From assembly GCA_007121695.1 (NCBI GenBank), contig SKKC01000118.1, positions 1 to 11,597 on the forward strand: a stretch of 11,597 nt of DNA. Direction: 5' to 3'. Both the position numbers and the translations under genes were made by a program. The notes under the pieces are model-generated. The model did not search any database. It was given only the letters and a program-made list of their open reading frames with translations, and had not been told where the DNA came from. The stretch comes from Spirochaetales bacterium (lineage in GTDB: Bacteria > Spirochaetota > Spirochaetia > DSM-27196 > SKKC01). Shown in pieces: positions 6,250-11,597 of this stretch (its first letter is position 1; every line of letters starts with the position of its first letter).

Positions 6250-6822
6250 ATGCGCGGCATGAGCATTCACAGCCACCTTGTGTGGCATGAAGTCGACACC
6301 GAACTCGTACTCGACGGTAAGATTTTTCAGCTTATCAAGTCTCATCGAAGGTCTATCGACGGCCGGTCTACAGACTACATGATGGTCAACAGCCCTGACT
6401 GGGCGAACATAATTGCCGTGGTAAAAAATCGCGACGGACAGGACTGCTTTCTTATGGTGCGTCAGTTTCGACAGGGCGGGAACTGCCTTACCCTGGAGTT
6501 CCCCGGTGGCATGCTGGACGAGGGAGAGGACAGCGCGTCCGCTGCACTGCGGGAACTCGCTGAAGAGACCGGGTACACGGCTTCTTCGGTCGAGTTGATT
6601 GGCTCGACGAATCCGAATCCCGCGTTCATGACCAATACCGTGCACACCTTTGTCGCACACGATGTGGTGCGTAACGGTGGGCAGTCCCTGGACGAAAATG
6701 AACTGGTCGATGTAGAACTTGTCCCCTGCGATGCGGTGCTTGAGGGGAATGTGCCGGAGTTTTTTGCCCACGGCATCATGATTATCGCGCTTCACTGGTA
6801 TCGGATATGGCGCGAACGATAA
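6250..6822 (+). CDS. Nudix hydrolase, ADP-ribose pyrophosphatase type
   Basis: The product (190 aa from this start) hydrolyses nucleoside diphosphates linked to another moiety, probably ADP-ribose or a related nucleotide, in the cytoplasm. The Nudix box fits the consensus exactly: Gly87-x5-Glu93-x7-Arg101-Glu102-Leu-x-Glu105-Glu106-x-Gly108. The upstream MVRQFRQGG...LEFPGG segment (69-87) is typical of ADP-ribose pyrophosphatases (RQxR and LE-PaG), which supports that subgroup. The frame is open back to a GTG at 6196, but that extension would overlap the cysE promoter and has no family-like sequence. ATG 6250 or 6259 is more likely, and neither has a clear ribosome binding site. It is divergent from cysE and overlaps the next gene by 16 bp, suggesting co-transcription. 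The exact substrate cannot be read from the sequence. Confidence 0.92.
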   Translation: MRGMSIHSHLVWHEVDTELVLDGKIFQLIKSHRRSIDGRSTDYMMVNSPDWANIIAVVKNRDGQDCFLMVRQFRQGGNCLTLEFPGGMLDEGEDSASAALRELAEETGYTASSVELIGSTNPNPAFMTNTVHTFVAHDVVRNGGQSLDENELVDVELVPCDAVLEGNVPEFFAHGIMIIALHWYRIWRER

Positions 6823-7268
6823 TAACCGGCGACGAGCTTACCTGGTTTGGTGCCACGGCCGTGTCGGTGAGTCTCGCAGTGGCGAATGGCTTCTTTCTTA
6901 TTGAAATCATACATAATGTCTTTGCCGTGGCAATGCGTATGGTCGCTGCCGCGGGGACGGTGCTGGTCCTGCCGATTATTCTTGCCACCCTCATTGTTAC
7001 CTTTGGTATACCACCGCTGTACAGGTGGGCGCAGAGCCAGTTTTTACTGCCTGTGTGGTTTCTCGGTATCAGCAGCATTCAGTGCATGGCGCTCGGGTCG
7101 GCGATCCTGATCCGCACCCGACTGGTCGCGTGGCTCACCAGCGGTACGACCGAAGACATTCTTGAACTTGTAGGTCCGATATATGAGCCGATAGGGTGGG
7201 CGATTCTGTTCTCCGGCATCGGGTGCGGGATAGCAGCGGTAATTGCACGCGTTCGGCTGTCAGAATAG
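6807..7268 (+). CDS. Small four-helix membrane protein of unknown function
   Basis: I do not recognise this 153-aa protein. It has about four hydrophobic segments (roughly 14-35, 42-68, 79-102 and 127-147) and few charged residues, with an acidic loop between helices 3 and 4 (TSGTTEDILELVGPIYEP, about 111-128). There are no signal peptide, metal-binding or enzymatic motifs. The start overlaps the Nudix gene's last 16 bases, so it is probably translated from the same mRNA. Its stop codon overlaps the 3' end of the opposite-strand tRNA-Cys by two bases. Reality as a gene is supported by the open frame, the tight coupling and the consistent membrane-protein composition, but function is unknown. 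Confidence 0.72.
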   Translation: MARTIITGDELTWFGATAVSVSLAVANGFFLIEIIHNVFAVAMRMVAAAGTVLVLPIILATLIVTFGIPPLYRWAQSQFLLPVWFLGISSIQCMALGSAILIRTRLVAWLTSGTTEDILELVGPIYEPIGWAILFSGIGCGIAAVIARVRLSE

Positions 7269-7339
7269 GCGCCGGTCGGATTCGAACCGACGAATGGGGG
7301 CTTTGCAGGCCCCTCCCTTAACCACTTGGGCACGGCGCC
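7267..7339 (-). tRNA. tRNA-Cys (GCA)
   Basis: Read on the minus strand, a 7-bp acceptor stem (GGCGCCG / CGGCGCC) closes a full cloverleaf. It has a D-arm with AAGTGGTTAA, an anticodon stem GGGGC/GCCCC with loop CTGCAAA (anticodon GCA), and a T-arm GTCGG-TTCGAAT-CCGAC. The discriminator base is U73, an identity element of cysteine tRNAs. CCA is not encoded and must be added enzymatically. The 3' end overlaps the stop codon of the convergent membrane-protein gene. Confidence 0.95.
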
Positions 7340-7359
7340 AATGAAATTGCAGGAACACG

Positions 7360-7388
7360 AATATAGTATAAGCGGCAGTTCCTTGCAA
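7360..7388 (-). promoter_or_regulatory. tRNA-Cys promoter
   Basis: On the minus strand, TTGCAA (7383-7388) and TATATT (complement of 7360-7365) are separated by 17 bp, and the tRNA begins 20 bases beyond the -10. The -35 lies inside a perfect 10-bp palindrome, CCTTGCAAGG (7381-7390). This gives the tRNA its own promoter, separate from ndk upstream. Confidence 0.6.
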
Positions 7389-7422
7389 GGCCCGGACCTG
7401 CCGCGAAAGTGGTTCTCAGTGC

Positions 7423-7436
7423 GTACTGATCAGTAC
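7423..7436. repeat. 14-bp perfect palindrome across the ndk stop codon
   Basis: GTACTGATCAGTAC is fully self-complementary and contains the ndk TGA stop (complement of 7430-7432). There is no T-run after it, and a 14-bp palindrome without a loop is a poor hairpin. A DNA-binding or restriction-type site is possible, or chance. Confidence 0.35.
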
Positions 7437-7876
7437 ACCCATTCTTCGTTACCGGCATCGTACTCGACGATGTCTCCGTCGGCAAAAAACAGCTTCAGCT
7501 CCCGCTCGGCGCTCTCCTGACTGTCCGATGCGTGGATTATGTTTTTGGTTGTCACTCCGGCGAAATCACCACGGATCGTACCGGGAACTGCTTCCTCGAT
7601 CTTTGTCGCACCGCATAGTCGTCGGACTGCGGCGATTGCGCCCTCGCCCTTGATCGCCATGGCGAGTACCGGCCCGGACGTGATATATCCAATCAGATCT
7701 GCGAAGAACGGCTTGCCCTGGTGTTCACCGTAGTGAGTTTCAGCGAGTTCCTTCGGAATCTGCATAAGCTTCATACCCACAATCGTGAGTCCCTTCTGTT
7801 CAATTCTCCGGATTATTTCTCCGGCCAGCCGGCGTTGGAGAACGCCGGGCTTCAGCATTACATACGTAGTTTCCAT
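7430..7876 (-). CDS. ndk: Nucleoside diphosphate kinase
   Basis: It transfers the gamma-phosphate from ATP to other NDPs through a phospho-histidine, balancing NTP and dNTP pools in the cytoplasm. The 148-aa length is typical. The N-terminal block is METTYVMLKPGVLQRR, where many homologues have KPDGVQR; the KPGVLQR form is a divergence around the first loop. The active-site signature NIIHASDS is near residues 112-119 and carries the catalytic His. RGDFA and the GATK segment are also present. It reads toward the tRNA-Cys and its promoter. Only 38 bp separate its start from the divergent protease gene, so both promoters share a very short region. A distant AGGCGAG is the only ribosome-binding-like sequence. 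Confidence 0.96.
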   Translation of the reverse strand: METTYVMLKPGVLQRRLAGEIIRRIEQKGLTIVGMKLMQIPKELAETHYGEHQGKPFFADLIGYITSGPVLAMAIKGEGAIAAVRRLCGATKIEEAVPGTIRGDFAGVTTKNIIHASDSQESAERELKLFFADGDIVEYDAGNEEWVY

Positions 7877-7914
7877 GGGGGTGATTCTCGCCTAAACAGC
7901 AATAATCTGCAACA

Positions 7915-9387
7915 ATGATGAGAGTTATGCGAAAACTGTTTCGGGTACTTTTTGTGTCCACCCTGCTGTCCGCCACTCTGGTGTTTTTTCTGTCCGCGGA
8001 CGATCAGATACCGATCGAAACAGGAAGCCCGCTCTCGTCCGATCTGGTTCTGAGCGGAGACACCCGTGTGTCGCGCGAGTTTCGCCTTACCGTCCCCCCC
8101 GATGCGGTTGAACTCACCATCAGCGTTACGGAATCCCCGGTTCCGCTGCAGGTTCTTGTACGAACGGGTGGTGGTTCGATTCTGTCCGTGCACGATTCCG
8201 GACAGTCTGCCGGGTCTCACCGATTGCACCGGCTGGGAACTCCCGCCTTGCCAACCGGACCGCTTCTGATCGAGGTCTCGCATCAACCTGACTCTTCGTC
8301 GGTGCGCACCAGTCCGACACGCATACCCTTCGTAATCGATACACGAATAGCCCGCCTCGAACTCGCTTCGGTCGTGCGGCCCGGGCAGAGTGTGTCGGGA
8401 ACGCTGGAACCCGGGCGCGGCATGGTCAGCGTGCACGCCATAGACGTGCCGGCGACTGCCGAGGTATTGCGGTTCGACGTGGCGGGGGCTGCGGGTACGA
8501 TAGATCTGTTCGCGTTTTACGAGGACCTGCGCGGGGATCTTCGCACGGCCGATCATCGTGCGGTAAGCCCGCTTGGGCAGGAGTCGCTGGTTATCGGCGG
8601 AAGCAGCGGTCGTGTGCTGATTCCCGGGCGCTGGTATGTGGTGGTAACCGACCAGACCGCGAGGCGTTTCGTCGACTCGTTCGAGCTGTTTGTACGATTC
8701 GATGCCGACCCACCCGCTGAACTACGGGCCATACCCGATATTCCCTCCGGACGGACCGGTTTGCAGGGAGTACTCGACGCGACAGCGCAGGTCATTACAT
8801 CCCAGGGCAGCGGTAGTGCGGTCTTCATTGGTGAGAACGGCTATCTGCTGACCAACGATCACGTCGTATCCGGTCCGGGCATAGGAGGTACGGGACTCCC
8901 GGTCATAGCCATGACCCTCGATCGCGGGGTTCCCCCTCGCGAACTGTTTCGTGCAATTATCGTGGACCGGGATCCTCTGCGTGACCTCGCGCTCCTGCGG
9001 GTGGAATCCGGTCTGTACGGGCAACCGCTTCCCGACGACATTCGCTTTCCCTCGGTACCCCTGACGTCTGCCCGGAATCTCGTATACGGTGAGACGCTGA
9101 CCTTCACGGGATATCCGAGATTCGGCGGCCGCGGCTCCCGGGCCACCGTAACCGTAAGCCGGGGGATCGTGGCAGGCTTTGAAGTTGTCCCGGAAGGCAT
9201 GGTGCTGAAGACCGACGCCACCATTGGTCCCGGAAACAGCGGGGGGGCGGCAGTGAACGCCGCCTACGAACTCATTGGCCTGCCCGCAGAAGTCATGGGC
9301 CTTGGCAGTTCCGGAATCGGCTATATTGTATCCACCGACATGATTCCGCCGAGATGGCTTCTACTCGCCGGTGCTGCCGGCGAGTAA
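7915..9387 (+). CDS. Exported trypsin-like serine protease (HtrA-type catalytic domain) with N-terminal beta-rich modules
   Basis: The product (490 aa) is a predicted periplasmic or surface protease. A signal peptide covers about 1-28 (MRKLFR, hydrophobic core, then LSADD). The chymotrypsin-fold domain is at about 290-485. Its catalytic triad is visible: His316 in LLTNDHVV, Asp357 in RDLALL and Ser442 in GPGNSGG. The GSGSAVFI entry strand is at 298-305. This pattern is that of HtrA/Deg proteases, but no PDZ domain follows and the chain ends soon after the catalytic domain. The region 45-265 looks like two related beta-sandwich modules (about 45-145 and 155-262), each with a SGxxxRx or SGTLEPG start and an aromatic-rich final strand. 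They resemble pre-peptidase C-type (PPC) domains; this is tentative. Start: ATG 7915, 7918 or 7927 are all possible, with no decisive ribosome binding site. The 3' end forms a strong hairpin. Confidence 0.88.
   Translation: MMRVMRKLFRVLFVSTLLSATLVFFLSADDQIPIETGSPLSSDLVLSGDTRVSREFRLTVPPDAVELTISVTESPVPLQVLVRTGGGSILSVHDSGQSAGSHRLHRLGTPALPTGPLLIEVSHQPDSSSVRTSPTRIPFVIDTRIARLELASVVRPGQSVSGTLEPGRGMVSVHAIDVPATAEVLRFDVAGAAGTIDLFAFYEDLRGDLRTADHRAVSPLGQESLVIGGSSGRVLIPGRWYVVVTDQTARRFVDSFELFVRFDADPPAELRAIPDIPSGRTGLQGVLDATAQVITSQGSGSAVFIGENGYLLTNDHVVSGPGIGGTGLPVIAMTLDRGVPPRELFRAIIVDRDPLRDLALLRVESGLYGQPLPDDIRFPSVPLTSARNLVYGETLTFTGYPRFGGRGSRATVTVSRGIVAGFEVVPEGMVLKTDATIGPGNSGGAAVNAAYELIGLPAEVMGLGSSGIGYIVSTDMIPPRWLLLAGAAGE
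9362..9386. terminator. GC-rich hairpin between convergent genes (possible bidirectional terminator)
   Basis: A perfect 10-bp stem (TACTCGCCGG / CCGGCGAGTA) with loop TGCTG sits exactly at the protease stop, using its last codons and two bases of the TAA. It lies between two convergent genes, where a terminator is expected. Neither strand shows a downstream T-run, so it is not canonical and may instead protect 3' ends. Confidence 0.45.
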
Positions 9388-9401
9388 GCTGTCGCTGCGT
9401 T

Positions 9402-9851
9402 TCAGGCGGAGCCCTTCGTTTGCAGTTTTATAAGCGTATCGTTCGTCTCGCGAAATCGCTTCACAACTATTGGCAGAATGTGAAGCGCGACGCTCGGGTG
9501 GCTTTCGAGAAAGCTGTTGAAGGCCCAGGATGCAAGAACGAGACATTCCGTCGGTTCTTCTGCAATGACGCTCGCGGTGCGTGGTGCACCGTCGATGACC
9601 GACATTTCTCCGATGACTTCCCCGGGCCCATGATGAGCAATCGTCATGACAGTACCGTCTTCGTTCGTTTTTTCGATGCGTACCTTCCCCGAGACAATAA
9701 TGAACACGCCTATGCCCGGGTTTCCCTGACGGACAACAACATCGCCCGCCTCGAACTCCCGTTCCGTGCAATCACGGGCGAGCGTCCTTAGATGAGCACT
9801 GCCGAGACCAGCGAATAATGAGACCTTCTGTAGAGCTTCTTCGCGCTTCAT
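9402..9851 (-). CDS. Single-domain cyclic nucleotide-binding protein
   Basis: The 149-aa protein is essentially one cNMP-binding domain (about 10-125) with a short charged helical tail, and has no HTH or other output domain. The beta-roll contains GDVVVRQGNPG (36-46) and the phosphate-binding cassette GEVIGEMSVIDGAPRTASV (77-95). Glu82 would bind the ribose 2'-OH and Arg91 the cyclic phosphate, and Thr92 follows the Arg. These key residues are intact, so cAMP or cGMP binding is likely. The gene starts 3 bp after the stop of the upstream ATPase gene, with AAGGGG as ribosome binding site, so the two form an operon. It may act as a sensor that works through protein-protein contact. Its partner is unknown. 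Confidence 0.9.
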   Translation of the reverse strand: MKREEALQKVSLFAGLGSAHLRTLARDCTEREFEAGDVVVRQGNPGIGVFIIVSGKVRIEKTNEDGTVMTIAHHGPGEVIGEMSVIDGAPRTASVIAEEPTECLVLASWAFNSFLESHPSVALHILPIVVKRFRETNDTLIKLQTKGSA

Positions 9852-9854
9852 GTT

Positions 9855-11597
9855 TTACCCCTTCCCGCTTGTAACGCGGCCGTCGGTCGGTGTCAAGTAT
9901 GTGTCGTGGGCCGGGCCGAGACTCCGGACCGCACGCAGTCGTTCAAGGTGTTCGCCGCTCTGCATCTGCTCCATCTCGCGCTCCAGCAGCGTTCGAACCT
10001 GTTGACCATCGCCTCGAAGGTAATAATACACGATCAGGTCACGACGAGGAAGATTGAACCCTGTCGCCACGAAGTAGGACGCCTGGGCGAGAAAGAAGTC
10101 TCGCGCGGTCGTGTCCTCCCGCGCATGCAGAAGCTCCGCGAGCACGATCAGAGCGGAAAATGCCGGATAGTACGCGCTGTGCCGCATGCCCAGGCTTATA
10201 CATTGCCGTGCGAAGCGGTCTGCATGTTCGGTGTCGCCGACAATCATGCTCGCCGACGCGAGCGAGCGCAGGGCGTCAATTCGGTCGAGATCGCTCCGGA
10301 TCTGTAACTGATAGAACTCGGCCTGTCGGAGATGTTCGGTTGCCCGCTGCGGCTCACCGAGAAAAAAATGCGCATCGGCGAGCATGGAATGCACCTGGCT
10401 GAGATGTGTCTGTCGGTTGGGATAACTGGATTCCGGTACCTTTGCAAGTTTCGCTGCAAGCGCGATAACCGCCTCGTAGTCGCACAACTGTCTCGCCAGC
10501 AGCATACCCATGTAGATTGCTTCCTGCGCCGCAACATCCGGATCTGCTTCGTAGGGCTCAATGAAGGGGCGAAGCGTGTTCATTCCCTTCGTGTAGTCGC
10601 CGAACAGCAGATGATAGCTCGCCCGATATGTCGCGGTCTCGGCGGTATCGCAATCGCCGTGGTCGGCACAGTCAGCTTCGATGCGCCGGAGAAACGAATG
10701 TGCGGCCTCACGATCAGCTGCAAGGCTCTCGGTAACCGAAAGAATTCCAAAGACATTGCGGCGCAGATGTCGATGTCGCGTATACGTCAGATCCCGTGTA
10801 TCCGCGCCAGCGGTAACGAGCGTGTTATAGTACTGTATGGCTGTTTCGCCACAGATGCGGGCTTTTTCGAAATTGTAGTTCTGCCGGTGATGACCACACA
10901 TCAGGTGAAATGCGCTCGCAGCGTATTCTATCTGATGCTCGTTCATGGCAATATCGAGTAGCTCGCGAACAGCGATATCCGTCTCGCGCATGTTCCCGTT
11001 GTTTATGTTGACCGCGCTCTTCGCGAACATCAGTCGCAATCGTCGCGCCCGCTCATCTGACGGAAGCTTCTCGAGCAGGATCTCTATAAACGGCAGGTGC
11101 GCGAGATTCAGGTGCAGATCGTGAACCCCGAGCAGCGTACTGCCAGCTTCCTCGTAGGATTCCGAGTGAACGAGATGGTGCATGAGCCGTCCGGTATGTG
11201 GTTGCTCCTGCTGCTTCATTCGGTCGGCAATGATACGATGCAGGATGCGTTTGTTGTGATTCAGCAGTGAATCGTACAGGGCATTCTTGAACACATCGTA
11301 CCTGAACGAATACTGTCCGTCAGTGGTAACGAGGATTCCTTCCTGCAGAAAGAGGCTCAGCGCTTCCTCTATGACGTCGGTCGGGCCGTCGGTTCGTCGC
11401 TGAACGAAAACCACATCGTCTGCCGTGAACGATTCAATGAATACGGACACCCGCGTCAGCAGTTCACGCATCTCGGACGGGAATGCGTCAATGAGACTGA
11501 GGAAAATGTTCTGTATTGTCGTGGGGACGGTCGCCAGATCGGTGAGATTGCTTTCGCGCGCGTATCTGACATATTCCTGAATGAACAGCGGATTCCC
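9855..11597 (-). CDS. Large AAA/STAND-type ATPase with TPR-like repeats, C-terminal part (5' end outside window)
   Basis: The frame is open to the right edge, so the gene is partial: 580 residues are visible, 42 more than from the first internal ATG at 11471. The edge-proximal residues read GNPLFIQEYVRYARE, then VPTTIQNIFLSLIDAFPSE. This is the pattern found at the end of the ATPase module in predicted ATPases associated with class III adenylate/guanylate cyclases and with SARP/MalT-type STAND proteins (GNPLFIEE...P.tI...l..riD.L). A winged-helix-like segment follows, and then a long all-helical region to the C-terminus with spaced Ala/Leu/Tyr-rich repeats of about 35-40 residues, consistent with degenerate TPRs (for example near AATYRASYHLL-like and ADAHFFLGEPQRATEHLRQAE segments). 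No Walker A is in the window; it should lie upstream. A cyclase or kinase domain upstream is an inference, supported by the cyclic-nucleotide-binding gene 3 bp downstream. Confidence 0.82.
   Translation of the reverse strand, partial: GNPLFIQEYVRYARESNLTDLATVPTTIQNIFLSLIDAFPSEMRELLTRVSVFIESFTADDVVFVQRRTDGPTDVIEEALSLFLQEGILVTTDGQYSFRYDVFKNALYDSLLNHNKRILHRIIADRMKQQEQPHTGRLMHHLVHSESYEEAGSTLLGVHDLHLNLAHLPFIEILLEKLPSDERARRLRLMFAKSAVNINNGNMRETDIAVRELLDIAMNEHQIEYAASAFHLMCGHHRQNYNFEKARICGETAIQYYNTLVTAGADTRDLTYTRHRHLRRNVFGILSVTESLAADREAAHSFLRRIEADCADHGDCDTAETATYRASYHLLFGDYTKGMNTLRPFIEPYEADPDVAAQEAIYMGMLLARQLCDYEAVIALAAKLAKVPESSYPNRQTHLSQVHSMLADAHFFLGEPQRATEHLRQAEFYQLQIRSDLDRIDALRSLASASMIVGDTEHADRFARQCISLGMRHSAYYPAFSALIVLAELLHAREDTTARDFFLAQASYFVATGFNLPRRDLIVYYYLRGDGQQVRTLLEREMEQMQSGEHLERLRAVRSLGPAHDTYLTPTDGRVTSGKG

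Noticed and set aside
1..11597. Mobile element, prophage, CRISPR array or defence island
   Set aside because: No transposase, integrase, terminal repeats, regularly spaced repeats or nuclease genes are visible. The tRNA-Cys is not flanked by an integrase or a duplicated tRNA end.

Overview
This window looks like an ordinary chromosomal segment from a moderately GC-rich bacterium. It is densely coding, with short intergenic gaps and genes on both strands. I see no transposase, integrase, phage gene or CRISPR array. A spirochaete or a similar Gram-negative lineage is my best guess, from the ATPase/TPR signalling protein, the EpsC-type serine acetyltransferase, the exported copper proteins and a tRNA without an encoded CCA. 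The lineage is inferred, not shown. Shine-Dalgarno sequences are weak or absent before most starts.

Left part (1-2904). A minus-strand pair encodes a COG0523/ZigA-type metal chaperone followed by a membrane-anchored methionine sulfoxide reductase A. Divergent from it is a polytopic membrane protein that resembles a CPBP protease but lacks several catalytic residues. The 85-bp gap between the divergent genes holds a perfect palindrome, a 10-bp direct repeat at 20-bp period and an 11-bp inverted repeat covering both start codons.

Copper module (about 2911-5246). The most notable gene encodes an exported three-part protein: a CuA-like cupredoxin, a complete two-domain multicopper oxidase and a C-terminal SCO thioredoxin-like copper chaperone. 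Its stop overlaps the start of a PCuAC periplasmic copper chaperone. SCO and PCuAC proteins load CuA sites in cytochrome oxidase, so a CuA-like acceptor, an oxidase and both chaperones lie in one two-gene unit. I infer a self-loading periplasmic copper oxidase that may accept electrons through the CuA-like domain.

Middle part (5243-7876). This holds a serine acetyltransferase (cysteine biosynthesis, minus), a divergent Nudix hydrolase of ADP-ribose pyrophosphatase type, a small overlapping membrane protein, a tRNA-Cys(GCA) with its own promoter, and nucleoside diphosphate kinase.

Right part (7915-11597). An exported trypsin-like serine protease with two N-terminal beta-rich modules converges on a minus-strand signalling pair. 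The pair is a large AAA/STAND-type ATPase with TPR-like repeats, cut by the window edge, and a single-domain cyclic-nucleotide-binding protein. The pair suggests cyclic nucleotide signalling, and a cyclase domain may lie just outside the window. No stretch over 300 bases lacks a gene.
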